From DASWHR01 sp036398095 (GTDB taxonomy: Bacteria > Actinomycetota > AC-67): a DNA stretch of 64,000 nucleotides. This document shows, in pieces, positions 15,885-25,930 of the stretch. The position numbers were made by a program, and so were the translations under genes. The stretch covers positions 1 to 64,000 of the forward strand of contig DASWHR010000141.1 of NCBI GenBank assembly GCA_036398095.1. The letters are read 5' to 3'. How positions within the stretch are numbered: position 1 is the first letter of the stretch; each line of letters starts with the position of its first letter. The notes under the pieces are model-generated. The model was not told where the DNA came from and searched no databases. It was given only the letters and a program-made list of their open reading frames with translations.

Positions 15885-18225
15885 GGATCGAGTGCTCGCC
15901 GGCGGCGGGCAGCTCGATCGTAAGCGTCACGCCGTCGTAGGACGCGAGCGTCGCACCTTCGACCGTGGGCGGGTGCGTCCAGGTTCCGGTCAGCCGCAGC
16001 GTCGTCGCGCCGTCCGTGATGAGCGTCGCACCGATCGGCTGCAACGTGGACAGGCTCATCCGCGCCAGATCCAGCCGTGCGCCGGACAGGTTCGACAGCG
16101 ATCCCGAGAACACGTTGGCGTGTCCGAGCGTGCCGTTGTCGAGCCAGCGCTGACCGTGCATCGTGTACGGGCCGAAGACGCCCGCGCCCGCTTCGGGGAT
16201 CAGAATCCGCTGCGGAAGATCGCGGCCCGAGGTGGTGACGTCGATCGTGCCGATATTGGCCGGCTCGATGCCGGGCGCGCGGACCGTCAAGTCGCTCGCC
16301 CAGTAGGCGCTGTTGAACTCGAATCCCAGATCGACTCCGTCGGGAACGCTGACCGTGCTGATCGCATGGTTGAGCGCGGGCGAAACCTTGTAGGTGACGC
16401 GCTCGGGGTTGCGGTCGCGACGGTGCGACCACATGTAGGACTGCATCTCGCGCCAGTCGTCCCAGATCGGCGCGGAGTAATGCTCGTAGGCGTGATACAG
16501 GTAGGTGCGGTACCGGAAGCCGAGGTCGTGCAGACGCTGGCCGGCCGCGATGGCGCCGGTGACGGGGACGAGCTCGTCGGCGGTGCCGTGCAGGATCGCG
16601 TACGGAAGGTTGCGCGCGTTCTCGAGCAGCGGATAGAGGAACTCGGCTTCGATGTCGGCGCCCTCCTGCGAACCGGTCGGATCACCCGCGCCCGTCCACA
16701 AGCCGGGGACGAGCAGTCCGTCCTGCGGGTTGGAGGCAGCCCACCGATCGGGGAAGACAAGGCCGAGCAGCCACGACGCCCAACCGCCCATCGAATGGCC
16801 GCCGAGATACGTGCGGTCCTCGTCGATCGCCCATCGCGCGTGCGCGTCATTCCAAGCGTCGAGGTAGTCGACCATGCCGCGGCCGGTGTACCAGGACGAC
16901 TCGCCGCGCGCGCTGGGCGTGACCACGATCGCGTCGCCGCCGTCGCCGAAGTCGCGCAGGATGCCCGGCTCCCACGCGGCTGCGTCGTGCGCGTGACCGC
17001 CGCGGTAGTGCATCCAGAACATCGCCGGATGGATGTTGCCGTCCCGATAGGACTTCGGAAGGAAGATGCCGTAGTGCTGATAAGGCCCTTGGAAGTAGGA
17101 GTTGATGGTCTCTTCCCGGTTGACCGGCGAGCCGTCGTTGACGTAGATCGCCTCGTAGTAGCCGGGCCGCATCGTGAACGTCTCGGTCGCGCCGGCCTGG
17201 AGTTTGTTCAGGTCGATCTGGGCCTTGAACTGATCGATGTTTCCGTCGCGCAGCGCGAACGCTTGCCGTTCGTCCATCCAGATGCGCGCCGGTTCGCTGC
17301 GGAACGCGACGTTGATCAGCCCGGATTTCGCGTCACCCGGGCCGTTGTCGATGAACGGCGGGCCGTCCCCGCCCGAGTCGCCGGTGGCGACCGCGAGCCC
17401 GATGATGGCGGGAAGCGCGGGCGTGAACAGGTCGCGGCGCAGCCCGATCTCGAACACGTTGTCGAACCCGGACGGGCCGGTCGCGACGAAGACGCATTCG
17501 GGTACACACGGCTGCGGCGAGCCGAGGAAGTCGCCACGGTAGTAGCGAGCACTCAGATCGTTCGGGCCGAAGAGCAGCGCCCACTCGGCTCCGGTGGTCA
17601 GGCCGCCGGCCGAACCGGGAAGCGTGTAGGACCCGCCCGGCTCCGAATCGATCAAGATCAACACAGCGGTGCGCGGCGTCGCGGTCATCGCGAGTGTGCG
17701 GACCATGAAGTACACGTGATCGGCGTCGGCGGCGACGCGCACTTCTTCGATGTCGGCTTGTTCGCGGACGCCGGACGGTGCGGTGGTGTCGCCGTAGTGA
17801 AGTTCCGCGCCCGCGGGGCGGTCGGCGCCGAACTGCGCGCCGGCGGCTTGCTGCAACGCGTCGATGCGGTAGGTGCGCGGCTCGATCGCCTTGACGCCGT
17901 CGAGCGTCGCCTTGCGGTCGGCGTCGAAGCCGTCGTCGGCGCCCCACGCGTCGCCCAGATAGTCCTGATACACGTACTCGCCCCGCGAATAGATCGCCGT
18001 GCCGCCGAGGCGCGTCGACTCTCCGCTCCAGTCGCTCGCGTCACCGTCGACGACCTTGGGCGTCGGCGCCTGGTTGCGTGCGCCGGACGTCACGATCGAG
18101 CCGGTGACGGTTTCCTCGCCCAGAACTGGGGTGCGCGGCGTGGCAGGCGGGACGGCCGCGTGGCCGGCGGCGGCCACAGCCGAGCAGACGGCGACGAGGA
18201 GTGCGGCGAGCTTGTGTGCGGTCAC
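15874..18225 (-). CDS. Large secreted esterase with PHB-depolymerase-like catalytic domain
   Basis: A 783-residue exported protein. The signal peptide ends near residue 24. Residues about 55-320 look like a beta-rich carbohydrate- or surface-binding domain (VDGDASDWSG, VYFMVRTLAM). Residues about 380-600 form an alpha/beta hydrolase with Ser478 in GGHSMGGWAS, Asp550 in HGTADELVP and His582 in YEHYSAP. The remaining 180 residues are beta-rich. It probably hydrolyses polyester or aryl-ester bonds outside the cell; the substrate is unknown. The GTG start has a GGAGGAACC ribosome site. The gene is monocistronic. Confidence 0.82.
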   Translation of the reverse strand: MTAHKLAALLVAVCSAVAAAGHAAVPPATPRTPVLGEETVTGSIVTSGARNQAPTPKVVDGDASDWSGESTRLGGTAIYSRGEYVYQDYLGDAWGADDGFDADRKATLDGVKAIEPRTYRIDALQQAAGAQFGADRPAGAELHYGDTTAPSGVREQADIEEVRVAADADHVYFMVRTLAMTATPRTAVLILIDSEPGGSYTLPGSAGGLTTGAEWALLFGPNDLSARYYRGDFLGSPQPCVPECVFVATGPSGFDNVFEIGLRRDLFTPALPAIIGLAVATGDSGGDGPPFIDNGPGDAKSGLINVAFRSEPARIWMDERQAFALRDGNIDQFKAQIDLNKLQAGATETFTMRPGYYEAIYVNDGSPVNREETINSYFQGPYQHYGIFLPKSYRDGNIHPAMFWMHYRGGHAHDAAAWEPGILRDFGDGGDAIVVTPSARGESSWYTGRGMVDYLDAWNDAHARWAIDEDRTYLGGHSMGGWASWLLGLVFPDRWAASNPQDGLLVPGLWTGAGDPTGSQEGADIEAEFLYPLLENARNLPYAILHGTADELVPVTGAIAAGQRLHDLGFRYRTYLYHAYEHYSAPIWDDWREMQSYMWSHRRDRNPERVTYKVSPALNHAISTVSVPDGVDLGFEFNSAYWASDLTVRAPGIEPANIGTIDVTTSGRDLPQRILIPEAGAGVFGPYTMHGQRWLDNGTLGHANVFSGSLSNLSGARLDLARMSLSTLQPIGATLITDGATTLRLTGTWTHPPTVEGATLASYDGVTLTIELPAAGEHSILIR

Positions 18226-18327
18226 GGTTCCTCCCTGGACGAGACGCGGCGAGACGCTTCGGCACGCTTCCCGAGCACCTTTCGAGGCGCGATTCGCGAA
18301 TTCCTGCCGGAAGGTCGGAATCGCGGC

Positions 18328-19506
18328 TCAGAGCAAGTGGCGGCGGATCTTGCCGCCGGGCGTGCGCGGGATCCGGGGAACGGCCACGACCTGGCGGGGC
18401 GCCGCGTAGCGCGGCAGGTGCGCGGCGACGAACTCGCGAATCTCGTCCAGCGTCGGCGCGTCGCCATCGCCGACGACGAACGCGACGGCTTTGGAGCCGA
18501 ACCGCTCGTCGGGACGCGCGGCGACGGCGACGTCGGCGATTCCCGGATGGCGCAGCAGGATGTCTTCGACCTGCGCCGGGAAGATCTTCTCGCCGCCGCT
18601 GACGATCACGTCGCCGGCTCGCTCGGCGCGGATCAGGCGGCCGTCTTCGATCACCGCCTGGTCGCCGGTTCGCAGCCAGCCGTCGGCGGTGAACGGCTGC
18701 TCGCCGCCCGGGAGATAGCCACGCATGATCGTCGGGCCGGCGAGTTCGAGCATGCCGTCGCCGGTGAGCCGCATGCGGGTGCCATCGAGCGGAACGCCGT
18801 CGTAGACGACGCCGCCGCACGATTCGGTCTGGCCGTAGGTTTCGACGATCGGCGCACCGGCTTCGCGCGCGCGATCGCGGAGCGGCTGCGGCAGCGCCTG
18901 ACCGCCGATCAGGATGCCTTTGAAGTGCGCCAGATCCGCGTCGGCGTCGAGCAGGCGCGCGAGCATCGCGGGAACGAGCGAGGTGAACGTTGCATCCGTG
19001 GCGGCCACGGCGGGCGGATCGAAGGCGGCGTGGATAGTGACCGGCGCGTCGAGCAGCACCGCGCGCAGCGCGACGAGCAATCCGCCGATGTGGCCGAACG
19101 GCAGGCAGGCAAGCCAGCGGTCTGCCGGTTCGGCACCCAGGCGCGCCACGCTTGCGGTGACGGCGGCGCGGACGGCGTCGTGGGTCAGGACCGCGACGCG
19201 GGGGTTGCGACTCATGCCGCCGGTGGTTCCACCGGTGGCGACCGCGACGGCCGCGTCCTCGCCGGCCGGACTCGACTCGGACCGGGGCCACCAGGATCCG
19301 TCAAAGATCGCGGCCGGCCGGGCGAGCGCGAGCAACCGCTGCACCGCTGCGGGCGGCAGCCGGTGATCGACCGGCAGCACGGCCGCGCCGGCGTCCCAGA
19401 CCAGGCGGAGAAGGTCGGGCCAGATCGGGCCGGGCGCAACGGCGATCGCCGCCAGATCGCCCGGCCTCAGCACGGGCCGGCGACGGGATTTTCCCGGCGT
19501 TTCCAC
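18328..19506 (-). CDS. menE: o-Succinylbenzoate-CoA ligase
   Basis: Activates o-succinylbenzoate to its CoA thioester in menaquinone synthesis. The 392-residue adenylating enzyme is short, as is usual for MenE. It has the P-loop-like ATGGTTGGMS, YGQTESCGGV, GWLRTGDQ and the C-terminal lysine motif PRTPGGKIRRHLL. Its assignment as MenE rather than another acyl-CoA ligase rests on the divergent menB-menA-menD next door. The GTG start at 19506 follows TAGCCT (19514-19519, minus) by 7 nt without a Shine-Dalgarno, which suggests a leaderless mRNA. Confidence 0.9.
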   Translation of the reverse strand: METPGKSRRRPVLRPGDLAAIAVAPGPIWPDLLRLVWDAGAAVLPVDHRLPPAAVQRLLALARPAAIFDGSWWPRSESSPAGEDAAVAVATGGTTGGMSRNPRVAVLTHDAVRAAVTASVARLGAEPADRWLACLPFGHIGGLLVALRAVLLDAPVTIHAAFDPPAVAATDATFTSLVPAMLARLLDADADLAHFKGILIGGQALPQPLRDRAREAGAPIVETYGQTESCGGVVYDGVPLDGTRMRLTGDGMLELAGPTIMRGYLPGGEQPFTADGWLRTGDQAVIEDGRLIRAERAGDVIVSGGEKIFPAQVEDILLRHPGIADVAVAARPDERFGSKAVAFVVGDGDAPTLDEIREFVAAHLPRYAAPRQVVAVPRIPRTPGGKIRRHLL

Positions 19507-19557
19507 GTCGGATAGGCTAGCCGAAGGTACGAGTAAACGCTCTAGGAGTCACTGCTT

Positions 19558-20382
19558 ATGGAGTCGAGCATGGATTGGGTTCGCTCGGGGGACTACGAAG
19601 ACATCGGCTACGAGACCGTGGACGGGATCGCCAAGATCACGATCCGCCGTCCGGAGGTCCGAAACGCGTTCCGTCCGCAGACGCTGTTCGAGTTGCGGCA
19701 TGCCTTCGACGTTGCGCGCGACGACGCCACCATCGGCGCGATCATCCTGACCGGACAGGGCCCGGACGCGTTTTGCTCGGGCGGCGATCAGCGCGTCCGC
19801 GGCGACGACGGCTACGTGGACGCGAAAGGCGTCGGCCGGCTGAACGTGCTCGACCTGCAGGTGCAGATCCGCCGTCTGCCCAAGCCGGTGATCGCGATGG
19901 TCGCCGGCTACGCGATCGGCGGCGGCCACGTGCTGCACTTGGTGTGCGACATGACGATCGCGGCCGACAACGCGCGCTTCGGCCAGACCGGACCCAAGGT
20001 CGGCTCGTTCGACGGCGGATACGGCGCGGGGCTGCTGGCGCGCACGATCGGGCTGAAGCGCGCCAAGGAAGTCTGGTTTCTGTGCGAGGAGTACGACGCC
20101 GAGACCGCGCTGCAATGGGGTTTGGTCAACCGTGTCGTGCCGCTCGACGATCTGGAAGTCGCAACGGTCGCGATCTGCCGGCGCATCCTTGAGATGAGTC
20201 CGCTGGCGCTGCGCATGATCAAGGCCGGATTCAACGCCGACACCGACGGGCTGGCCGGAATCCAGCAACTGGCCGGCGATGCGACGCTGCTCTTCTACAT
20301 GAGCGAAGAAGCCCAAGAGGGCCGCGACGCGTTCGTGCAGAAACGTAAACCGGACTTCTCGAAGTTTCCGAAGCGGCCGTGA
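19558..20382 (+). CDS. menB: 1,4-Dihydroxy-2-naphthoyl-CoA synthase
   Basis: Closes the second ring of the naphthoquinone from o-succinylbenzoyl-CoA. The 274-residue crotonase-fold enzyme has MenB hallmarks: FCSGGDQRVRGDDGY, GYAIGGGHVLH and GPKVGSFDGGYG, and the C-terminal FSKFPKRP. AGGAG at 19544-19548 sets the ATG. It is first of a coupled menB-menA-menD operon, its stop overlapping menA by GTGA. The 51-bp gap to the divergent menE must hold both promoters. Confidence 0.95.
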   Translation: MESSMDWVRSGDYEDIGYETVDGIAKITIRRPEVRNAFRPQTLFELRHAFDVARDDATIGAIILTGQGPDAFCSGGDQRVRGDDGYVDAKGVGRLNVLDLQVQIRRLPKPVIAMVAGYAIGGGHVLHLVCDMTIAADNARFGQTGPKVGSFDGGYGAGLLARTIGLKRAKEVWFLCEEYDAETALQWGLVNRVVPLDDLEVATVAICRRILEMSPLALRMIKAGFNADTDGLAGIQQLAGDATLLFYMSEEAQEGRDAFVQKRKPDFSKFPKRP

Positions 20383-21296
20383 GCGATGCCCTGCACGAGG
20401 CGCCGGCCGGCGTGCGGCTGTGGGTGGCGGGTGCGCGGCCGCGAACGCTGGGCGCGTCGGTCGCGCCGGTGATGGCCGGCGTCGCGGCGGCGCCGGCGAT
20501 CACCTGGTGGCGCGCGCTGGGCGCGCTGATCGTTGCGGTCGCCTTCCAGGTCGGCGTCAACTATGCGAACGACTATTCCGACGGAGTGCGGGGCGTGGAC
20601 GCGCGCCGCGTCGGGCCGCTGCGACTGACGGCATCGGGCCTCGCGGCGCCGCGCGCGGTTCGGGCCGCTGCGATCGCATCATTCACCGTCGCGGGGCTCG
20701 CGGGCTTGGCGCTCGCGATTTCGGTCGATCTGCGTTTGCTGATCGTCGGTGCGGCCGCCTTGGGTGCGGCGTCGCTGTATTCGGGCGGACCGAAGCCGTA
20801 CGCGGGGCTGGGCCTGGGAGAGGTGTTCGTGTTCGTGTTCTTCGGGCCGGTGGCCGTCGCGGGAACGACATACGTGACGTGGGGCGCGGGCGTCCTGGGC
20901 GCGATCCCGCCGGTCGCGTGGTGGGCGGGCGCGGCGATCGGATTGCTCGCGGTCGCGATCCTGCTCGCCAACAACATTCGCGACATCCCGACCGACGCGG
21001 CCGCCGGCAAGCGAACGCTGGCGGTGCGACTGGGCGATGCGGAATCGCGCGCGCTGTTTCGCGGCATCGTCGCGTCGTCCTTCGCGGTGATGATCGTCGC
21101 CGTCGCGCTGAGTGATGCACCGCGGTGGACGCTGCTGTGTCTGGCGGCGCTGCCGGTCGCGATCCGCCCGATGCGCGCGGTCGGATCGGCGCGAGGCCCG
21201 GCGATGGTGCCGGTCCTGCTGGGCACGGCGACGCTGAACCTGATCTTCGGCGCGCTGCTCGCCGCCGGACTCACGATCGAGCGGGTGACGGCGTGA
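20379..21296 (+). CDS. menA: 1,4-Dihydroxy-2-naphthoate polyprenyltransferase
   Basis: Attaches the polyprenyl tail to 1,4-dihydroxy-2-naphthoate at the membrane. The 305-residue UbiA-superfamily protein has about eight or nine transmembrane helices and two Asp-rich sites: NYANDYSDGVRG (prenyl diphosphate binding) and NNIRDIPTDAAAGKRTLAV (second motif). It starts with GTG overlapping the menB stop (GTGA) and its own stop overlaps the menD start the same way, so the three proteins are translated together. Confidence 0.94.
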   Translation: MSDALHEAPAGVRLWVAGARPRTLGASVAPVMAGVAAAPAITWWRALGALIVAVAFQVGVNYANDYSDGVRGVDARRVGPLRLTASGLAAPRAVRAAAIASFTVAGLAGLALAISVDLRLLIVGAAALGAASLYSGGPKPYAGLGLGEVFVFVFFGPVAVAGTTYVTWGAGVLGAIPPVAWWAGAAIGLLAVAILLANNIRDIPTDAAAGKRTLAVRLGDAESRALFRGIVASSFAVMIVAVALSDAPRWTLLCLAALPVAIRPMRAVGSARGPAMVPVLLGTATLNLIFGALLAAGLTIERVTA

Positions 21297-22975
21297 CCGG
21301 CAACGCCGAGATCGCGCTGGCCTGCGCATCGCTGCTGGCCGACGAACTTGCCCGCGGCGGCGTCGAAGACGTATGCGTTTCGCCCGGCGCGCGATCCACG
21401 CCGCTGGCGCTGGCGGTCGCGCGCCATCCGCGATTGCGCGTCCACGTGATCTTGGACGAACGGTCGGCGGCGTTCTTCGGCTTGGGGATCGCGAAGGCGA
21501 CGCGCCGCGCCGTCGCGCTGGTGTGCACGTCGGGGACGGCGGCGGTGAACTGGCATCCGGCGATCGTCGAGGCGCGCTATTCGCAGACGCCGCTGATCGC
21601 GCTTTCGGCCGACCGGCCACCCGAACTGCACGACACCGGCGCGAACCAGACGATCGATCAGCGCGGACTGTTCGCATCGGCGCCGCTGTGGTTCTTCGAG
21701 ATGCCGGTCCCCGCGATCGAAGACGACAGCGAGCGCGTCTGGCGATCGGTCGCGGCGCGCGCCGTCGCGGTCGCGGCGGGACCGCCGGCCGGGCCGGTGC
21801 ATCTGAATCTTCCATTCCGCGAGCCGCTGGCGCCCTCGGCCGAGATCCCGGATCTCGGCTCGGGCCGCGAAGGCGGTGCGCCGTGGGAGCGTCACTCCCC
21901 CGCCGCGCTCGCGGCCGATGCGCACCCGATCGAAGACCTGGCCCGGTTGATCGAAGCGGCCCGGGACGGACTGATCGTGTGCGGCGGACTCGAAGACGAC
22001 GCGCCATCGATCCTGGACCTTGCCGAGCGGATCGCGTGGCCGCTCGTCGCGGAGCCGCAATCGGGCCTTCGCCGGGACGGCGCGCTGTCGGCGCCGCAAT
22101 TGATCCTTGACCGGATCGACCCGTCGGTCGTGCTGTCTGTCGGCGCGCCGCCGACGTCGCGCGCGACGCGCGCGTTGCTCGGCCGCGCCGGCCGCGTCGT
22201 GACGGTGGATCCCTCGCGATGGAACGACCCGGATCGCCGCTCGTCGTGGACGCTTCGCGCCGACGCGGCGCTGCTCGCCGACGCGCTGATCGCCACGATC
22301 AAGCCGCGCGAGGATCGCGCGTGGATCGAGCGATGGCGCGCGGCGGATGCGGCCGCGCGTGATGCGGCCGACACGCTGATGGACTCGTGGGACGAGCCGT
22401 TCGAAGGGCGCGTGGCGCGCGACGTCGCGCGGGCGGTGCCGGCCGGCGGGCTGCTGGCAATCGGATCGTCGTTGCCGGTGCGCGACTTGGATACGTTCAT
22501 GGCCCCGCGCGAGGACGTGTGGGTGATCGGCAATCGCGGCGCGAGCGGCATCGACGGGTTCGTGTCAACGGTCCTGGGGATCGCGCAGACGGGCGAGCCG
22601 ACGGTCGGGCTGATGGGCGACCTGACCTTCCTGCACGACGCCGGATCGCTCGCCTGGCTCGCCTCGCGCGCGAAGCCGGCGGTGCTGGTGGTCGAAGACA
22701 ACGGCGGAGGCGCGATCTTCGACCTGCTGCCGCAAGGATCGATCCGCGAAGCCGACGATCTGTTCGTCACGCCGCACGAGCTTTCCATCGAAGCGATCGC
22801 GCGCGCCGCCGGGTGCCGCACCCGCCGCGTCACGCGCGCCGCCGACGTCGCCGAGGCGGTCGCCGAGGCGGTGGCGGCCGGCGAGACGACCGTCGTGCAC
22901 GTCGAGTGCGCCCGCACGGCCGGCCCGCCCCGCCGCGCGGAGATCGCCGCAGCCGTCGCACACGTGACGAAGTAG
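21293..22975 (+). CDS. menD: SEPHCHC synthase
   Basis: A thiamine-diphosphate enzyme that adds succinic semialdehyde (from 2-oxoglutarate) to isochorismate. The 560-residue product shows VSPGARSTPLALAV, the catalytic glutamate region VILDERSAAFFGLG, CTSGTAAVNWHPA and the ThDP/Mg loop GDLTFLHDAGSL with VEDNGGGAIF. The GTG start at 21293 overlaps the menA stop. The frame is open further upstream within menA, but homology begins at TGNAEIALACAS. A short VAEAVAEAVAAG repeat lies near the C-terminus. menC and menH are not in the window. Confidence 0.95.
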   Translation: MTGNAEIALACASLLADELARGGVEDVCVSPGARSTPLALAVARHPRLRVHVILDERSAAFFGLGIAKATRRAVALVCTSGTAAVNWHPAIVEARYSQTPLIALSADRPPELHDTGANQTIDQRGLFASAPLWFFEMPVPAIEDDSERVWRSVAARAVAVAAGPPAGPVHLNLPFREPLAPSAEIPDLGSGREGGAPWERHSPAALAADAHPIEDLARLIEAARDGLIVCGGLEDDAPSILDLAERIAWPLVAEPQSGLRRDGALSAPQLILDRIDPSVVLSVGAPPTSRATRALLGRAGRVVTVDPSRWNDPDRRSSWTLRADAALLADALIATIKPREDRAWIERWRAADAAARDAADTLMDSWDEPFEGRVARDVARAVPAGGLLAIGSSLPVRDLDTFMAPREDVWVIGNRGASGIDGFVSTVLGIAQTGEPTVGLMGDLTFLHDAGSLAWLASRAKPAVLVVEDNGGGAIFDLLPQGSIREADDLFVTPHELSIEAIARAAGCRTRRVTRAADVAEAVAEAVAAGETTVVHVECARTAGPPRRAEIAAAVAHVTK

Positions 22976-22988
22976 CCGAGCCGGACAG

Positions 22989-23018
22989 TTGCGCAACAAG
23001 TTTGTTGCGCGCTATGCT
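22989..23018 (+). promoter_or_regulatory. Promoter and operator of the Xre-RES module
   Basis: GCGCAACAA-GT-TTGTTGCGC (22991-23010) is a perfect palindrome lying between TTGCGC (-35, 22989-22994) and TATGCT (-10, 23013-23018), 18-bp spacing. The antitoxin ATG is 6 nt after the -10, so the mRNA should be leaderless. A repressor on this dyad would directly block RNA polymerase, the expected autoregulation by the antitoxin complex. Confidence 0.75.
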
Positions 23019-23024
23019 CTCCCT

Positions 23025-23357
23025 ATGCCCGATCCCATTCAGCGAAAGATCAAGGCCTTGGTGGATTCGCTCGGCGGTTCCGTGGTCGCAGAACTGCTCG
23101 GGGTCGATCGTTCGCAACCCTCGCGCTGGAAGAGTGGCAAGAGCCAGCCGTCGGCCCAGATGCGCGGGCGGATCCTCGACCTCGAATACGTGCTCTCTCG
23201 GCTGGAGGAGATCTTCGAACCGGCGGTCGCGGTGGACTGGCTCTACGGGATCAACGCGTTTCTCGGGCATCAGCGACCGATTGACGTGATGCGCATCCGG
23301 GGGGTCACGGAAGTCATCGGAGCCGTCGACGCCGAAGCAGGTTTGGCGTTTGCCTGA
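23025..23357 (+). CDS. Xre/MbcA-type antitoxin of a RES toxin
   Basis: A 110-residue protein. The first half has a helix-turn-helix (KIKALVDSLGGSVVAELLGV with DRSQPSRWKSG), the second half an antitoxin domain (YVLSRLEEIFEPAVAVDWLYGIN) ending AFLGHQRPIDVMRIRG, close to the Xre-MbcA-ParS toxin-binding pattern NxxLGxxxPxD. It should block the RES toxin and repress its own promoter. The frame continues 12 codons upstream to a TTG, but those bases form the operator, so the ATG at 23025 is chosen. Confidence 0.88.
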   Translation: MPDPIQRKIKALVDSLGGSVVAELLGVDRSQPSRWKSGKSQPSAQMRGRILDLEYVLSRLEEIFEPAVAVDWLYGINAFLGHQRPIDVMRIRGVTEVIGAVDAEAGLAFA

Positions 23358-23907
23358 TCTCTACCGCGTCTTTCCCTATGATCCGGACGCGGCCCCACAC
23401 GAGCCGGGCGGGGCGCTCCATGCTCCCCGAGATCGTCAGGGCAACGGACGCGCGGACAACCCAGGCCGCTACAGCGTCGTGTACTTCGCTGCGACACCTG
23501 CCGCAGCGGCCGCAGAACGCTTTCAATCCTTTGCCGGACGCCGCGTGACGCCTGCCCACCTGCGTGGCGGCCGATCGGGACTGCCCTTGGCACTAGCGAA
23601 CGTCTCAGTTCGACGCGACGACGCTCGCAATCTGGACGACCCGGCTGCGCTCCAAGAACACGCCTTGATTCCCTCGGACGTCGCGACGCGCGATCGCCAT
23701 GTCACGCAGGCCTGGGCATTGCGCTTGTGGGAGGCGGGCTTCCCCGGTGTGCGCTACTGGTCGGCCATCGAGGCCAAGTGGCCGGTGATCGCGCGGTGGT
23801 CGCTCGATGACGTGCGCGTGGAGCAGGTCGAGCCGCTCACCGTCTTCCACGCCGCGCTGCGGGAAGCGGCGGCCCTGCTCGGCATCGAGATCGGACGCAG
23901 TCGCTAG
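23350..23907 (+). CDS. RES-domain toxin (NAD-degrading)
   Basis: A 185-residue RES-domain protein. Family members deplete NAD+ by phosphorolysis or hydrolysis. The RES hallmarks include Arg6 in LYRVF, the GRYSVVYFAATPAAAAAERF segment (Arg40, Glu56) and a downstream serine region. Start is the TTG at 23350, overlapping the antitoxin gene by 8 bp; no better start precedes the LYRVF motif. Its stop TAG (23905-23907) lies in the CTAG at the left edge of the MITE. The module sits inside the menaquinone cluster and has no link to its pathway. Confidence 0.87.
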   Translation: MPDLYRVFPYDPDAAPHEPGGALHAPRDRQGNGRADNPGRYSVVYFAATPAAAAAERFQSFAGRRVTPAHLRGGRSGLPLALANVSVRRDDARNLDDPAALQEHALIPSDVATRDRHVTQAWALRLWEAGFPGVRYWSAIEAKWPVIARWSLDDVRVEQVEPLTVFHAALREAAALLGIEIGRSR

Positions 23908-24017
23908 GAGGGTGCTGAAAAAGACCGACCCGTGCCTGGTCGGACTTCAATCAGCCCAGGTCGGAGGGTTAACGTCGGGCGGGCATGCATGCAGACACTC
24001 ACTTTTTCAGCACCCTC

Positions 24018-24021
<4 letters not shown>
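23904..24021 (+). mobile_element. MITE copy 1 (110 bp plus CTAG target duplication)
   Basis: The 110-bp core 23908-24017 has perfect 16-bp terminal inverted repeats, GAGGGTGCTGAAAAAG, flanked on both sides by CTAG. A subterminal hairpin (ACCGACC and GGTCGGA) follows the left end. There is no coding capacity. A second copy, about 93% identical and the same length, lies at 46946-47055. The ends and the CTAG target recall the IS5-type group (from memory), so it is probably mobilised by a transposase encoded elsewhere. Confidence 0.85.
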
Positions 24022-25228
<1,207 letters not shown>

Positions 25229-25232
<4 letters not shown>

Positions 25233-25930
25233 GCGCGCGTTCCGATCAAGATCTGGACGATGCCGCCGCCGGGAGTGAGGCGGCCGACGTCGCGGAAGCC
25301 GGCGCGCACGAGCATGGCGAGCATCTCGTCGGGCGTGGGAAGGTAGGCGACCGAACGCGGCAGATACGCATACGCCGCGCGGTTCGACAGCAGCCCGCCG
25401 ATCATCGGCACGATCCTCTTGAAGTAGACGGCATGTCCGGCGCGCAACACCGGATTGCGCGGCTCCGCGGTCTCGAGGATCGCGACGCGTCCGCCGGGGC
25501 GAAGCGCGCGCGCCATCTCGGCGAACAGCACCGACAGATCCGAGACGTTGCGCAGCGCGAATCCGCACGTGATCCCGGCGGCCGCGCCGTCGCGGACGGG
25601 AAGGCGAAGCGCGTCGGCTTGAGCGAGCCGCGTCAGGCCACGCTCCTTCGCGCGGACGAGCATCTCGCCGGCGAAATCCATGCCGATCGCGTGCCATCCG
25701 CGGCGCTGGACCTCGAAACAGAAATCGCCGGTTCCGCAGGCGAGGTCGAGCACGACCGCGCCGGGCTCGACACCGAGCGTGCCGGCGGCGCGGCGGCGCC
25801 AGCCGCGATCCATCCCGAAAGTCATCACGCGATTGACGGTGTCGTAGCGCGCGGCGATCGCGTCGAACATGGCTCGCACCGCGCGGGCTTTTTCTTCGCC
25901 GGCCGGCAGCGGCGCTACTCGGCGGGCCAT
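25229..25930 (-). CDS. menG: Demethylmenaquinone methyltransferase (UbiE/MenG)
   Basis: C-methylates demethylmenaquinone with S-adenosylmethionine, the last step of the pathway. The 233-residue protein has the UbiE signature YDTVNRVMTFGMDRGWRRRA, SAM motif I VLDLACGTGDF, GITCGFALRNVSDL and the C-terminal PTPDEMLAMLVRAGF. Its ATG at 25930 lies 16 bp inside the merR gene and its stop overlaps menF by ATGA, so merR-menG-menF is one operon. The ubiE symbol is equivalent; no ubiquinone genes are present. Confidence 0.93.

Noticed and set aside
15691..19515. 1274-codon plus-strand frame over the esterase and menE
   Set aside because: Composition is Arg/Gly/Asp-rich and shows no family; both minus-strand genes underneath have intact catalytic motifs and regulatory signals.
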